From NCBI GenBank assembly GCA_028561875.1, contig JAQQTI010000002.1:238105-302104 (forward strand): 64,000 bases of DNA, given 5' to 3'. This stretch comes from Methanomassiliicoccaceae archaeon COG_1. GTDB taxonomy: Archaea > Thermoplasmatota > Thermoplasmata > Methanomassiliicoccales > Methanomethylophilaceae. The position numbers and the translations under genes are program-made. The notes beneath the pieces were generated by a model, which was not told the DNA's origin, searched no databases, and saw nothing but the letters and a program-made list of their open reading frames with translations. Below, in pieces: positions 18,179 to 29,579 of this stretch. How positions within the stretch are numbered: the first letter of the stretch is position 1; each line of letters starts with the position of its first letter.

Positions 18179-20419
18179 TCGGCGGAACCCGTCTATCTTC
18201 TTCTGCGCGTCATCGGCGAGCCTCGCATCCATCTCCGCCGCCATCCTCTCGAACTGGTACTCCATCTCGTCGTCGGGCTCCTCCAGCCGCTGCGGGGCAC
18301 GCCCCGCCTGCTCCTTGATGCGGGCGGCCAGCGACGGCCCGATCCTGCCGAGCTTCGCCAGATCGCCCTCGTCCGCCGCAGCGACGTCCGCCCTCGTGCG
18401 GTACCCCGCGGCGAACAGCGCACGCGCCCTGCTCCGCCCCACTCCGCGGAAGGACACGAGGGGGACGAGTTCCTCCTTCACGCCGTACCGCACGCGGGTG
18501 AGCAGCGGCTTGATCCTCTTCGAGGCGCCGGGGTTGAAGATCAGCGCAATCTCGTTCATGGAGTACAGGATCCAATCGGCGGAGTCCACCCGCGAGCGTA
18601 TGTCCCCCGGCCCAATCTTCATGGCCTCGGTGATGAAGTCCTCCGACCTCTCGTCGATCCAATCCCGCAGCATCAACGCCGTCTTGAGGTCGCTCATGTG
18701 CACGTCGAAGGCGGTTTCGTCGTCCGCCCCTTCGCTCTCGTCGTAGATGTCCACGAGGTAGTGCCCGTCGTACTCCTCGTCTATCGCACTGAGCACCGGC
18801 TGGTCGTCCTTCTTGGGATACAGCCCCATGACGTCGGGCGTGGACGCCACCGCATGCATGACCTGCAGGTCGTCAGAATCGCCGTCCATCTTCAGCACCG
18901 CCTTCTTCAGGACGACGGCCGACCACGGATCGATGTACAGGTCGGACACCCTTTTCCCGAACGGGAGTATGCGCACCGATTCCCCCGCGCTCTCCACCAT
19001 CCCGTGCTCCGCGAGGAACCCCACCACCTTCGAGACGAGCCGGTCTATGCCGTAGAGCTGCGAGGTCGCCCCGAAGAACGTGGACCCCAGGAACTCGATT
19101 ATGCCCTCCTCGGAGTCGGCGTCGCCGGTGGCCACCAATCCCAGTATGTTCGAGCGCAGCGTCCTCTCGTTCCCGAGTTTCGAGGTGAGCCTCTCGGTGT
19201 CCTGCTCGATGTAGTCCTCCATGAGGTGGTCGGCGTCCCTCTCGGACCTGGCGACGAGCACCGCCTCTCCCCAGGGGTCGTACCCCGGCCTCCCGGCCCG
19301 GCCGCACATCTGCTTGACCTCCATCACCGAGATGGGGACGTTGCCGGCGTTCGACTCGAAGCGGCTGGTATCGCGGACCACCACCCTGCGAGCGGGGAGG
19401 TTGATGCCCGCGGCGAGGGTGGGGGTGGCGACCACGACCTTGATCCTCCGCGCGCGGAATCCATCCTCGACCGACCTCCGCTGCTTGTAATCCAGGCCGG
19501 CGTGGTGGAAGGCGGCGCCGGCCTCCACGCAGTCGGCGAGCTTCTTCCCCACGGAGGTGGACTCCGCCCCGCCCTCGAGCATCTCCCTCTCCGCCGAAGG
19601 GAGGGGGGAGGACTGCCCCCTCATCGCTTTCGCCAGACGGGAGGCGACGGCCTCGGTGGAGCGGCGGGAATTCACGAAGACGAGGCATTGCCCCCCGCCC
19701 TCCACCGTCTGCTTCACAATCCCCAGCATCTCGTCTCTACCGACGGGGACCTCGATCCTCGAACGGTCGGCGAAGGTGATCTCGCCGCCGAAGTACACCC
19801 CCTCCCTCAGCTCGGTCGGGCGCCAGCCCATGCGGACGAGGTCGGCGTCCAGCCACATTGCCAGTTCCTCTGCGTTGGAGATGGTGGCGGAGAGGGCGAT
19901 GACCTGCATGCCCGGGTTGCGGCGCATGAGCTTGCTCAGGGCGATTTCGAGCGTCGGGCCCCTCCCCGGGTCGGCGATCATGTGAACCTCGTCGGCGATG
20001 ACCAACCCCAGCCCTTCCGTCCAAATGTTCCCGTGGCGGATCATGGAGTCCGCCTTCTCGGATGTGGCTATGACGATGTCCGCGCCGGAGACGTCGTCGT
20101 CGCGGTCGGGATCGCCGGTGGCCGAGACCACCCTTACCCCGAGATGCGAGAACCTCGCGAGGTCGTCCCTCTTCTCCGATGCGAGGGCCTTGAGGGGCAC
20201 GATGTACAGGACCTTGCTCCCCGTCCTCAGGACAGCGTCGAGGGCGGGGATGAACCCGATGAGGGACTTACCGCTGGCAGTGGGGACGGCGGCGACGAGG
20301 TTCCTCCCTGCCAACGCCTTCGGGATGGCCTCGGCCTGCGGGGGGTACATCTCGTCGAACCCCTGGGCCGCGAGAGCGTCCTTGAGTGGATCAGGTATGC
20401 CCAGGTCCCCGAACTTCAT
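18179..20419 (-). CDS. hel308: Hel308-type DNA helicase
   Basis: A 746-residue Ski2-like superfamily 2 helicase that unwinds stalled replication forks. Motif I VPTASGKS, motif II DEVH, motif III SATISN, motif VI QMCGRAGRPGY and a C-terminal helix-hairpin-helix (FRGVGRSRARALFAAGY, LGRIGPSLAARI) are in order. The start ATG 20419 is about 25 bases from a TTAAATAG box, so leaderless. The acidic tail ends at DDAQKKIDGFR and CGA (18179-18181). The next canonical stop is 155 codons on, inside antisense thrC. Confidence 0.92.
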
Positions 20420-20612
20420 GGCTGGGCCCATGCGAGCGGGCTATTTAATGGATGGGTTCAGCATGTGCCAGACCATGATTTCCATCCGTCTTCCTGCCGC
20501 CTGCGAGTCAGGGGCGCTCCCCCGCCTCCCGCGAAACAGCGGCCACGGGCATGCCCCGGCCCGGCGGCCCCGCCCGCGCCATTATTATAGAAAGAGCGAA
20601 TTGAGAAGGGCG

Positions 20613-21806
20613 ATGAAAGTACGCTACGCTTTCCTCTCCGTGGCATTGGTCTCGATGCTGTTCGCGTCCTCGGTCGCCGCACCGGGGTCCGACGCCGACG
20701 GAGAAGAGGTACTGTATTTCGATACGTACTACGAGCAGCTCACCGACGGGCAGAGGGCGATCTACGACGCTATGGAGGCGCTGCACGACCTCCCCGCCGA
20801 GGGCAAGAACCCAGAGCCGTACACCAAGTACCCGGCATCCAACTACGGCGGGATCTACAACGTGACGGTCAGGCACTACTACGTGGCGGAGTCCCGCGCC
20901 GTGCTGCTGGACATGCTGAAGAAGGATGCCGACCGGGCGTGGCAGGCGACCAAGATGGACGATCCGCTGGCTTTCTGGACCTGGGGGGCCGACAGCGGGC
21001 CGCACATCGATGTGACCGCGACGGGCAGCTCCGGCAGCACGAGCGAGTTCACCGTCGGAATAAAGGTGCATTACGCCTACTACAACGGCGACGACACGGA
21101 CATGTCGCAGAAGATCGACGCCGTGAAGCAGGCCATCGACGGATTCGAAATCAAGGGCGGCACCGACGCCGAGAAGGTCAGGAGCATCAACGCATGGCTG
21201 TGCGGCGACGACGTGCTCTACGACCCCGCCGTGAGGAACCCGGGCGGCAACAAGCAGCAGTGCCCCTACAACGTGTCCGCCTACGGCGCGTTCGTGCACA
21301 AGGAGAACGGGAAGCACATCATGGTCTGCGACGCCTACGCCGCCGCCTTCAAGGCGCTCTGCGACAAGGCTAACATCCAGTGCAAGACCGTAGTCGGCAC
21401 CTCCGTGCAGACCTCCAGCATCGCCCTGCACGCATGGAACCTCGTGATCATTAACGGAATCGTATACGCCGTCGACACCACCTGGAACGACACCTCCGGC
21501 GAGGAGCTGCGTTACCTCGCCGTCGGGTCGCAGTCCATGTACAAAGGGCAGACGTTCCTGCAGACCCACCAGGCGTTCTTGATTTACAAGTACAACACCA
21601 CGTCGTCCGCCAACGACTACTACTACGCGAACTGGTTCAACTTCCAGCTTCCGGAGGTGGAGAAGATGTCGGCGTCCGGCTACACCTGGAAGACCGATGA
21701 CGACCTCGGGGAGATGCTCAGAGAGTACGCGCCGTGGACGATCGTGGCGCTGATCTGCATCGTGCTTGCTTACGTTCTTTGGAATATGGGGAGGAAGGGA
21801 GAATGA
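20613..21806 (+). CDS. Secreted, membrane-anchored transglutaminase-like protein
   Basis: A 397-residue protein with an N-terminal signal segment ([17 protein letters not shown]), a transglutaminase/cysteine-protease fold and a C-terminal membrane helix ([16 protein letters not shown]). The triad is visible: Cys in [10 protein letters not shown], His in LHAWN, Asp in AVDTTWND. It should act outside the cell, anchored at its C terminus. ATG 20613 follows GAAGGG. Its stop overlaps the LonB start, so the two are co-transcribed, suggesting envelope quality control (inference). Confidence 0.8.
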   Translation: MKVRYAFLSVALVSMLFASSVAAPGSDADGEEVLYFDTYYEQLTDGQRAIYDAMEALHDLPAEGKNPEPYTKYPASNYGGIYNVTVRHYYVAESRAVLLDMLKKDADRAWQATKMDDPLAFWTWGADSGPHIDVTATGSSGSTSEFTVGIKVHYAYYNGDDTDMSQKIDAVKQAIDGFEIKGGTDAEKVRSINAWLCGDDVLYDPAVRNPGGNKQQCPYNVSAYGAFVHKENGKHIMVCDAYAAAFKALCDKANIQCKTVVGTSVQTSSIALHAWNLVIINGIVYAVDTTWNDTSGEELRYLAVGSQSMYKGQTFLQTHQAFLIYKYNTTSSANDYYYANWFNFQLPEVEKMSASGYTWKTDDDLGEMLREYAPWTIVALICIVLAYVLWNMGRKGE

Positions 21807-23962
21807 AGTCCGACAGAAAGGCCGCGGGCCCGACCTACTACAGAGATCTCACAGACGCCGAGACCGGCCTCGACGACACCGACGAGAAGGAGCCTGTTCT
21901 CACGGACGTCTCCGTCGAGGAGTGGATCGCGAAGCAGTCCTTCAAGACCACGAAGGACGTCGAGGTCCCGCAGAAGATGTCCGACCGTGTCATCGGGCAG
22001 GACCGTGCCGTCGACGTCATGAAGAAGGCGGCGGCGCAGAAGAGGCACATGATGCTCATCGGCGAGCCGGGGACCGGCAAGTCGATGCTGGCCAGCTCCA
22101 TGACCGAGTACCTCCCGCAGAGCGACCTGCAGGACATCGTGGCCTACGCCAACCCCGAAGACGAGAACGAGCCGCGGGTCCGCGTCTTCCCCGCCGGGAA
22201 GGGCAAGCAGATCGTGGCGCAGAGGAAGATCGCCGCCGCGGTGGCCAAGAACCAGAAGTCGTCGACGTACATGTACGCCTGCGCCGCCATCGTCATCCTC
22301 GGCCTGATCGGCACCCTGCTGTTCTCCAACTTCTACATCCTCATGATTTCGCTGTTCGCGGTGATGATCATCCTCCTCTTCGCGAGGAACCCGATGATGC
22401 AGAGGCCGGACACCTCCAACGTGCCGAAGCTCCTCGTCGGGCACGAGACCGCCGACATGCCGCCGTTCGTGGACGCCACAGGTACCCACTCCGGCGCCCT
22501 ACTGGGAGACGTGAGGCACGACCCCTACCAGTCCGGGGGGCTGGAGACTCCGGCCCATAACAGGCTCGAGGCGGGGGACATCCACCGCGCGAACAAGGGG
22601 GTCCTCTACATCGACGAGATCAACCTCCTTAAGCTCGAGAGCCAGCAGGCCCTCCTCACCGCCATGCAGGAGAAGAAGATGGCCATCACCGGGCAGTCCG
22701 AGAGGTCTTCCGGAGCGCTCGTCAAGTCGGAGCCCGTGCCCTGCGACTTCGTCCTCGTCTGCGCCGGCAACCTCGACGCCATACAGGGGATCCACCCCGC
22801 CCTGCGGTCGAGGATCCGCGGGTACGGGTACGAGGTGTACATGCGCGCCACCATGCCGGACACCGAGCAGCACCGCATCGACATCGCGAGGTTCGTCGCG
22901 CAGGAGGTCCTCAAGGACGGGAAAATCCCCCACTTCGACAGGTACGCCGTCGGGGAAATCGTGAAGGAGGCGCAGAGGCGCGCCGGCAGGAAGGGCAGGC
23001 TCACCCTGAGGTTCAGGGAGTTGGGGGGACTCATCCGCGTGTCGGGCGACCTCGCCGTCGCGAAGAGCGCCGCCATCGTCACCCGCGACGACGTCGCCGC
23101 CGCGAGGCTCAACGCCCGCTCCCTGGAGCAGCAGATCGCCGACAGGCAGATCGAGGCCTCCAAGATCTATCAGCTCTTCAGCACCGAGGGCGAGAAAATC
23201 GGGCAGATAAACGGCCTAGCCGCCCTCGACCCGGGGACGGGCATGGCGGAGTACTCCGGCATCATGCTCCCCATCGTGGCCGAGGTCACCCCCGCCCACG
23301 CCAAGAACGGCGGGAAAATCGTCGCCACCGGAAAGCTGGGGGATATCGCCAAGGAGGCCGTGGAGAACATCTCCGCCGTCATCAAGAAGTACGCCGGCGA
23401 GGACCTCTCCGAGATGGACATCCACCTCGAATACATCGGCACCTACGAGGGCGTGGAGGGCGACTCCGCTTCCATAACCATGGCCGCCGTAATCCTGAGC
23501 GCGATCACGGAGATCCCAATCAGGCAGGACGTCGCCATGACCGGCAGCCTGAACGTCAGGGGCAGGGTGCTCCCGGTGGGCGCGGTCACCGCGAAGCTCG
23601 AGGCCGCCGCCACCGCCGGCATCAGGCTCGCCCTCATCCCCGAGGACAACGGGCGCGACGTGATGATCCGCAACAAATTCTACAGGAGCATGGACATCTA
23701 CACCGTGGCCACCTTCCGCGACGTCGTGGAGTACGCCTTCGTCGACTGCAAGAAGAAGAAGGAGCTGTTGAAGAGGCTGCTCCCGCTGAACGAGGGCGGC
23801 GGGCCCTCCGCCAAGAAGCTCGAGCCCCCCGTCGAACACGAATACCCCGCCGGGGAGGCCTCGGGGGAGGGTGGCAGCGGGGGGTCGGCGACGTCCGACG
23901 CCGCGGAGGTGGAGCCGGGGGCGGACCCGCTCCCGGGCCCAGCCCCCTCGCCCGCGCCGTGA
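21803..23962 (+). CDS. lonB: Archaeal LonB membrane protease
   Basis: A 719-residue ATP-dependent protease. Walker A GEPGTGKS is at residues 87-94, two membrane helices follow (about 155-200) as an insertion typical of LonB, then Walker [11 protein letters not shown]. The catalytic Ser555 (EGDSAS) and Lys598 (TAKLEAA) are 43 residues apart, as in Lon. After the protease domain comes a 45-residue Pro/Gly/Glu-rich tail, unusual and probably disordered. Start ATG 21803 overlaps the transglutaminase stop. Confidence 0.95.
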   Translation: MKSDRKAAGPTYYRDLTDAETGLDDTDEKEPVLTDVSVEEWIAKQSFKTTKDVEVPQKMSDRVIGQDRAVDVMKKAAAQKRHMMLIGEPGTGKSMLASSMTEYLPQSDLQDIVAYANPEDENEPRVRVFPAGKGKQIVAQRKIAAAVAKNQKSSTYMYACAAIVILGLIGTLLFSNFYILMISLFAVMIILLFARNPMMQRPDTSNVPKLLVGHETADMPPFVDATGTHSGALLGDVRHDPYQSGGLETPAHNRLEAGDIHRANKGVLYIDEINLLKLESQQALLTAMQEKKMAITGQSERSSGALVKSEPVPCDFVLVCAGNLDAIQGIHPALRSRIRGYGYEVYMRATMPDTEQHRIDIARFVAQEVLKDGKIPHFDRYAVGEIVKEAQRRAGRKGRLTLRFRELGGLIRVSGDLAVAKSAAIVTRDDVAAARLNARSLEQQIADRQIEASKIYQLFSTEGEKIGQINGLAALDPGTGMAEYSGIMLPIVAEVTPAHAKNGGKIVATGKLGDIAKEAVENISAVIKKYAGEDLSEMDIHLEYIGTYEGVEGDSASITMAAVILSAITEIPIRQDVAMTGSLNVRGRVLPVGAVTAKLEAAATAGIRLALIPEDNGRDVMIRNKFYRSMDIYTVATFRDVVEYAFVDCKKKKELLKRLLPLNEGGGPSAKKLEPPVEHEYPAGEASGEGGSGGSATSDAAEVEPGADPLPGPAPSPAP

Positions 23963-23966
23963 TAGC

Positions 23967-24491
23967 ATGAACGCTCCCAAGGACTACGGCCTGGTCATCG
24001 GGAGGTTCCAGCCTCTCCACCTCGGACACATGGAGGTCGTCCGCAAGTGCGCCTCCGAGTCCGAGCACCTGGTGATAGGCATCGGCAGCGCGCAGTACTC
24101 CCACCTCCCCGACAACCCGTTCACAGCGGGGGAGAGGTACAGCATGATCGAGGGCGCGCTGCGCGACGAGGGCATCGAGAACTACAGCATCGTGCCCATA
24201 GAGGACCTCAACCGCTATTCGGTATGGGTCGCGCACGTCGTGTCGATGTGCCCCCCGTTCTCCTGCGTGTACACCAACAACCCCACCACCCACCGCCTCT
24301 TCTCCGAGGCGGGATTCGAGGTGCGGGCCTCGCCCATGTTCAACCGCGAGATGTACTCCGGCACGGAGATCCGCCGCCGCATGGTCGAAGGCGGGGACTG
24401 GCGCTCGCTGGTCCCTAAGGCCGCGGCGGACGTCATCGACAGAATCGACGGCATCGGCAGGATCGTTGGGTTCTCCGGCGGGGACATCCGA
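23967..24491 (+). CDS. nadM: Nicotinamide-nucleotide adenylyltransferase (archaeal)
   Basis: A 174-residue enzyme joining NMN (or NaMN) and ATP into NAD. The nucleotidyltransferase signature GRFQPLHLGH is near the N terminus and SGTEIRRRM, the second signature, near residue 133. The frame ends at CGA (24489-24491) directly followed by TGA, and the CGA overlaps the ATG of pncC (CGATG). The neighbouring amidase makes NaMN, so the pair forms an NAD recycling unit. Confidence 0.93.
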
Positions 24492-24979
24492 TGATTGGGG
24501 CCGAGGCGCTCGCCTCCGTCCTCAGGGGCAGGGGCGTCACGGTGTCCCTGGCTGAGTCCTGCACCGGCGGGATGGTCGGCGCGGAGATCACCGCCGTCCC
24601 CGGCGCCTCGGAGTACTTCCTCGGCTCCGCCGTGACGTACTCGGACGGGGCGAAGGAAGCGGTGCTCGGCGTCCCCCGCGGCATCCTCGCCACGTACGGA
24701 GCGGTGTCCCCGCAGGCCGCGGCACTCATGGCCAGGGGCTCCCGCATGGTATATGGGTCCGACATCGCCGTCTCCGTCACTGGGATCGCCGGCCCCGCCG
24801 GGACCGGAGACGGGCCCGCAGGCCTCGTGTACACGGCCGCGTCCGACTCCCTCGGTACGACCGTGGAGAAGCACTTCTTCGCGGGGGGAAGGGGCCTCGT
24901 GAGAAGGCAGGCCGCGGACGCCGCGCTGTCTCTCCTGGCACATCGCGCGGAGGAGCTTCTGCGGAGCATGAATCAATAA
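24491..24979 (+). CDS. pncC: Nicotinamide-nucleotide amidase (CinA C-terminal family)
   Basis: A 162-residue CinA C-terminal domain protein, which deamidates NMN to nicotinate mononucleotide. The signatures LAESCTGGMVG and VTGIAGPAGTGDG are intact. It is coupled by one-base overlap to nadM, which uses the product. Ends at TAA. Confidence 0.88.
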   Translation: MIGAEALASVLRGRGVTVSLAESCTGGMVGAEITAVPGASEYFLGSAVTYSDGAKEAVLGVPRGILATYGAVSPQAAALMARGSRMVYGSDIAVSVTGIAGPAGTGDGPAGLVYTAASDSLGTTVEKHFFAGGRGLVRRQAADAALSLLAHRAEELLRSMNQ

Positions 24980-24982
24980 ATA
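24971..24982 (+). promoter_or_regulatory. TATA box of purC
   Basis: ATCAATAAATAG spans the pncC stop and lies about 25 bases before ATG 25004, giving purC its own near-leaderless transcript. Confidence 0.45.
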
Positions 24983-25003
24983 GGGGCCAGACAATCGTCG
25001 GCC

Positions 25004-25906
25004 ATGCGGAAGCTTATGACCGGGAAGGTCAAAGAGGTATACGCCGTCGACGACGACACCCTCGAGTTCGCTTACACGGACCACATCTCCGTCTTCGACA
25101 AGATAATACCCTCCATGGTCCCCCACAAGGGCGAGACCCTCTGCAGGACTGCGAAGTACTGGTTCAACATCCTCTCCGAGAACGGGATCAGCAACCACTA
25201 CCTGTCCGAGCCCGCCAGGGACAGGATGGATGTCAAGCGCGTGCGGGTCATCAGGGACTACTCCGAAATCGACCGCGAGACCGCAGACTACCTCATCCCC
25301 CTCGAAATCATATGCAGACACTACGTTGCCGGCTCCCTCATGGACCGCGTCAGGACCGGTGAGATCACCGCCGAGCAGCTCGGCTTCCCCGAAGGGCACG
25401 AGGTGAGGTACGGCGAGAAGCTCCCGCGCCCCTTCGTAGAGGCCACCACCAAGCTTGAGGCCACGGACAGGAACCTCACCGACGCCGAGGCGAAGGAGAT
25501 GGCCGGTTTGACCGACGCCGAGTACGACGAGATCGTCGACACCACCCTGAGGATCGATGAGATCATCGCGGAGGAGGCCGCCAAGAGGGGCCTCATCCAC
25601 TGCGACGGCAAGAAGGAGTACGGCTACGACAAGCAGAGGAAGCTCATGGTCGTCGACACCTTCGGCACCCTCGACGAGGACCGCTGGTGGGACGCCGAGG
25701 AGTACGCCAGGGGCAACATCGTCGAGCTCTCCAAGGAATTCGTCAGGCAGTACTACCGCGAGACCGGCTACCACAAGGCGCTTTGCGACGCCCGCGAGAA
25801 GGGGCTCCCCGAGCCCGACATACCCGCCCTGCCGCAGGACGTCATCGACCGCACCAGCAAGCTCTACGTCGACATGTACGAACGCATCACCGGCGAGAGG
25901 TTCCGA
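25004..25906 (+). CDS. purC: Phosphoribosylaminoimidazole-succinocarboxamide synthase
   Basis: A 300-residue SAICAR synthase, the ATP-dependent aspartate-adding step of purine synthesis. GKVKEVYAVDDDTLEF opens the ATP site, and EIICRHYVAGSL and SKEFVRQYYR match the family. The conserved protein ends at YERITGERF, directly followed by CGA (25904-25906). The next canonical stop is 25 codons later and the intervening residues are low complexity, unlike a PurC tail. Confidence 0.93.
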
Positions 25907-26227
25907 ACGCCGACCTTCGTCGGAACCCCACAGCGGGGGCCGGGTCTGCGAACGCCCTCCGAAGCGTATCCCGCGAACGACTGACCCCATCGTCCGCAAG
26001 ATGTGATGGCCGGGGGATGCTGACCACATTCGTGTCCGTAGCGGAAGCTAATGGACCGGGACGTCTATCGAAACGTCTTTCGGTTAGAGTGCGATACTCG
26101 CAGATTCCGATCGCCTTACACCCGTTGACCGATGCCGATGATGTGTCCGACCTAGCGCGACGTTCGCGATCCCTTTGAGTTGAATTGAAAATCGCTACCT
26201 CGCGAGTGCCGAGAACTATCGAACCCC
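25907..26227. other. Intergenic region without a supported gene
   Basis: 320 bases between the convergent purC and AAA/DUF4143 genes. A CCCC-acagc-GGGG hairpin (about 25926-25940) could terminate purC. No reading frame on either strand looks coding and no RNA gene is recognised. Confidence 0.4.
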
Positions 26228-27577
26228 TCAGAGGAACATGGCCATGTATACCGGGATGTAAACCACCCCCTTCTCTTGATCTACCCTCAGATTTTTGGAA
26301 TGCACCACGTACGCTCTGCGAATCCTCTTTCCGAACTTCTTCATGAACATGTCGAGGGATGCGTGCTTTCCCGAGATTCCCGATTTCACCTCGACCGGGA
26401 TTATCTTCTTTCCGTCCGCGATTATGAAATCCACCTCCTGAAGATTTGTGCGGCCGGCAATCTTGAATTTGCTGAACTGCAATTCGTACCCTCTCGCAAC
26501 GAGCTCCTGCGCCACGACATTCTCGAAGAACATCCCCCTGTTAATCGAGAGTCTCCCGGACAGGACGTCCTTGTACGTCGTGTCCGGATCGGAGACCCTC
26601 TCCGACATTGATTGGAAGAACAGCAACCCGGTATCGGCCATATACAGCTTGAGCGTGGTGGCGTCCTTGTCGAGATTCATCGCAACGGTCGGATCTGTGT
26701 TGTTGAAGCAGACGTTCACCGTCCTCGATTGCCTGAGCCATTCTATCGCGTTGAGATGGTCGGCCGTCTCCGTGCCCTCCTCCGCCCTCCCGGGGCGGAA
26801 CGTCTTGTCGTGCTCCGAGAGCATCGAGGGGATGAAGTCGAACAGGCGCTTCGCCCTCAGCCCGGTCGCACCGCCGATCTTCCCGAGATCGTCGTAATAC
26901 AGCTGCATGATCGCCCTCTTCGCGGAATCGGCCTTGCGATAGCTTTTGCCCTCAGTGAACTCGCTCACGGCCTGCGGCATGCCCCCGACCACCATGTATT
27001 CCCTGTACATGTCTAGGACCCTGCGGTGGTAGGGCTCTTCGAGCGGACGCAGTTCATCGAAGTACCTGCGGACGGCCGGCACGGTTACGCTATCCCCCAG
27101 CGCCCACAGAAACTCCTCGAAGTCCATGGGATGCATCTGTATCTTGATCTCCTCGGACGGGATCATGATGTCTTTCACGTTCCTCTTTATGGAGATCAGC
27201 GAGCCGGTCTCGATGTAATCGAACCTGCCGTCGGCGACCAGACGCTTTATCTTCTGCCTCGCGCGGGGACAGAACTGCACCTCGTCGAACACGACGACGC
27301 TCCTGCGGGGGACGAGCTCGGCGTTTCTGAACTGCTGCAGCCTCTCGAGGAACCTGTCGATGTCGCCGATGGGGCCGTTGAAGAGGGCTAGTATGTCCTC
27401 GTCAGCCTCCGAGAAATCTATGACCAGGTTCCTCTCGTACTCGTTCCTGGCGAACTCGGTGACCACCATGGTCTTCCCGACGCGTCTCGCACCCTCCACC
27501 ATCAGTGCGCATTTGCCGTCGTATTCCTCCTTCCACCCCAGGAGGGCGTCGTAGATCTTCCTTTTGAACACCGCCAT
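26228..27577 (-). CDS. AAA+ ATPase with DUF4143 domain
   Basis: A 449-residue protein: an AAA_14 ATPase with Walker A EGARRVGKT (residues 29-37) and Walker B SVVVFDEVQ, a winged-helix middle, and a C-terminal DUF4143 restriction-nuclease-like domain with EVDFIIADGKKIIPVEVKSG (D-ExK pattern). Such proteins are common, often mobile, and of unknown role; defence or DNA repair has been suggested. The 5' region has an 18-base direct repeat. Codon use is less biased than neighbours, hinting at transfer, yet CGA is absent. Ends at TGA. Confidence 0.85.
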   Translation of the reverse strand: MAVFKRKIYDALLGWKEEYDGKCALMVEGARRVGKTMVVTEFARNEYERNLVIDFSEADEDILALFNGPIGDIDRFLERLQQFRNAELVPRRSVVVFDEVQFCPRARQKIKRLVADGRFDYIETGSLISIKRNVKDIMIPSEEIKIQMHPMDFEEFLWALGDSVTVPAVRRYFDELRPLEEPYHRRVLDMYREYMVVGGMPQAVSEFTEGKSYRKADSAKRAIMQLYYDDLGKIGGATGLRAKRLFDFIPSMLSEHDKTFRPGRAEEGTETADHLNAIEWLRQSRTVNVCFNNTDPTVAMNLDKDATTLKLYMADTGLLFFQSMSERVSDPDTTYKDVLSGRLSINRGMFFENVVAQELVARGYELQFSKFKIAGRTNLQEVDFIIADGKKIIPVEVKSGISGKHASLDMFMKKFGKRIRRAYVVHSKNLRVDQEKGVVYIPVYMAMFL

Positions 27578-27600
27578 GACTGACGCTCCGCTCTCGATTA

Positions 27601-27651
27601 TGTGTGAAAAATAAACTCAATAATATAAATTAATGTGTGAAAAATAAACTC
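27601..27651. repeat. 18-base direct repeat upstream of the AAA/DUF4143 gene
   Basis: TGTGTGAAAAATAAACTC occurs at 27601-27618 and again at 27634-27651, separated by an AT-rich spacer (AATAATATAAATTAA) with TATA character. The copies start 33 bases apart, three helical turns, just before the ATPase start at 27577. Likely operator sites or marks of a mobile cassette. Confidence 0.6.
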
Positions 27652-27729
27652 TCTGTCTGCGAGTATTCCGCCGAAAATAGATTGATTAGAACAGACATCC
27701 GCATCTGGAATGAATCCGGTCGATGGTTC

Positions 27730-27861
27730 TCGTGAAGGGGACATCAAAGTCTGCGAGATCTGCCCGTACGCCCTGTATGTACCGTTGCCTACGACATTAC
27801 CCTCGCCTACCTTTTCGTACAGGGAGAACAGTTGCTCGCAACGACGTGAATCTACAACCAT
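27730..27861 (-). CDS. Possible small gene or gene fragment
   Basis: A 43-codon frame from ATG 27861 to CGA 27730-27732 with fairly normal composition (for example NVVGNGTYRAYGQISQTLM). No promoter or ribosome binding site is convincing and I recognise no family. The rest of 27578-28027, apart from the repeats, shows no gene. Confidence 0.2.
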
Positions 27862-28027
27862 GCTCGACATGGACGGATCGGGGTCCTGGATCGTGGGACG
27901 GTTTCGCTGCGGGGAGCGCCTCGTCCGAAATCGTCCGCGGAAAGCCGATGGTCGCAGACGGTCATGTAACCGCCCTCGGCGACATCGGGGATGTACAGGG
28001 CGCCGCCCCCGGTGACGCGGGCGAGAA

Positions 28028-28456
28028 TCGAATCACCGTGATGGCCGTGCGGACCATCCCGACCGGGCATTCGAGCCTCCCGCCGACCGCCTCGATGGAC
28101 ACCTTCGTGCCTGAATCCAGGCCGGGAGGGTTGCATATGCCGTAGCTGGGGCAACCGACCTCTCCGCATCCCGCCGGTGAGAACGTGATCATGGAGCCCG
28201 CCATCGCCAGCTTGGAATCAACCGCAGCGGCGCGCTCCCTCTTCTCGACCTCGACGACGACCGCCTCCCCTCCCTCGATGGCGTCGCATGGGTGAGACGT
28301 CCTCCTAGCCTTCTTCACGTAGTACTCCGAGCCGACGTCGAGGCTCAGGCAGATGCTCCCGTAAGGACAGGACCCGCACTCCATGACCGGACCGAGGAAT
28401 ACGAAGGAATCCCCCTCGCGGGCGCGGCTAGCGCCCACCATCGTCAACGTGACCAT
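28028..28456 (-). CDS. UPF0179 family protein
   Basis: A 142-residue archaeal protein of unknown function. The start MVTLTMVGASRAREGDSF and the cysteine pattern CGSCPYGSIC, then CGEVGCPSYGIC, are those of UPF0179, whose Cys residues probably bind a metal. Start ATG 28456 overlaps the end of egsA (CGATG). The family length is reached at RTAITVI, where CGA (28028-28030) occurs; the next canonical stop is 21 codons further. Confidence 0.85.
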
Positions 28457-29529
28457 CGCAGCACCCCCGTCGTGCGGGCGAGGTTGAGCGCGGCGTTGCG
28501 GGTCAGCCCGTTCTCGCCGAGGATGGTGAACCTCTCCTTGCGGACCTTGTTGGCCGCGACGAGGGCGTCGACGACCTCCTCCTCGCCGAGGCCGAGCTCG
28601 GCGGCGGTGGTGGGGGCACCGATGTTCTTGAGGGCGTCGCGGATCTGCTTCCAATTCCCGCCGTGCAGGGACATCATCATGATGCACCCTATGCCGCACT
28701 GCTCCCCGTGCAGGGCCTTGCCGGGGTGGAGGAGGTCCAGGGCGTGGGAGAACATGTGCTCGGAGCCGCTGGTAGGCCGCGATGTCCCTGCGATGCACAT
28801 CGACACGCCGGAGGCGATGATCGGCTTGAGCGCGGTCCATACGCTATCCTCGAGCTTGGGTTTGATGACGTCACTGTCCTGCACGAGGGTTTCGGCAGCG
28901 AACCTCGCAAGCATGTAGGCGGATGTGGAGAACTCTTCGTCGCGGATCTTCCTCGCCAGGTCCCAGTCCTTCAGGGCGGTGAGGTTGGAGATCACGTCGG
29001 CGCAGCCGGCCGCGAGGTAGCGGTAGGGGGCCTTGACGAGAACCTTGGTGTCGGCGATGAGGGCCGCCGGAGGTAGCGCGCGGATGGTCATCGGCGTGCC
29101 CTCGTTGGACTTGAAGGAGGCGCGGTCGGAGCAGATGCCGTCGTGGGAGATGGACGTGGGGATGCTCACGAAGGGGATTCCCAGGTCCTTCGCGACCGGC
29201 TTGGAGATGTCGATCTTGCTCCCGCCGCCGATGGCGAGGATGAACTTCGCCTTGCACTCCTTCGCGGCCTTCTTGGCCTCGGAGACCGCCTCCAGGTCGG
29301 CGGCGCCCGCGAGGTGCGTCTGCACGTTGTACCTCTCGGAAACGAGATCCTCGACCTTCCTCCCGGCGACCTTGTAGGTGCTCCCGCCGGTGATGATGAG
29401 GCCGTTCTTCCCGAAGAGCATGGACCGGCAGACGTCCACGGTCTGGTCGAGCACGCCATGACCCATTACGACGTTCTGCGGGAAGTTGAAGGATTTGCTC
29501 TTGGTGAAGTTCTCGACCGTTACGCTCAC
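28456..29529 (-). CDS. egsA: sn-glycerol-1-phosphate dehydrogenase
   Basis: A 357-residue NAD(P)H-dependent enzyme that reduces dihydroxyacetone phosphate to G1P, setting archaeal lipid stereochemistry. GGGSKIDISKPVAK (nucleotide site), SIPTSISHDGICSDRAS and the Zn-ligand region SGSEHMFSHALD are intact. Ends at TTGVL then CGA (28456-28458), overlapping the ATG of UPF0179 by one base; TGA follows three codons later. Start ATG 29529. Confidence 0.96.
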
Positions 29530-29546
29530 CTTTCCCGACCCTATAG

Positions 29547-29562
29547 ATTTATGTTATATAAT
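29547..29562. promoter_or_regulatory. Shared bidirectional TATA element
   Basis: The palindromic TTATATAA near 29553-29560 lies about 25 bases from both ATG 29529 (leftward egsA) and ATG 29580 (rightward reductase), so one box may serve two opposite, nearly leaderless transcripts. Confidence 0.5.
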
Positions 29563-29579
29563 TGCGTTCACCACCCCCC

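Noticed and set aside
27598..27870. A 90-codon leftward frame ending in two EFIFHT repeats
   Set aside because: The repeats are translations of the 18-base DNA repeat, the frame contains an in-frame CGA at 27730, and composition is not protein-like after it.
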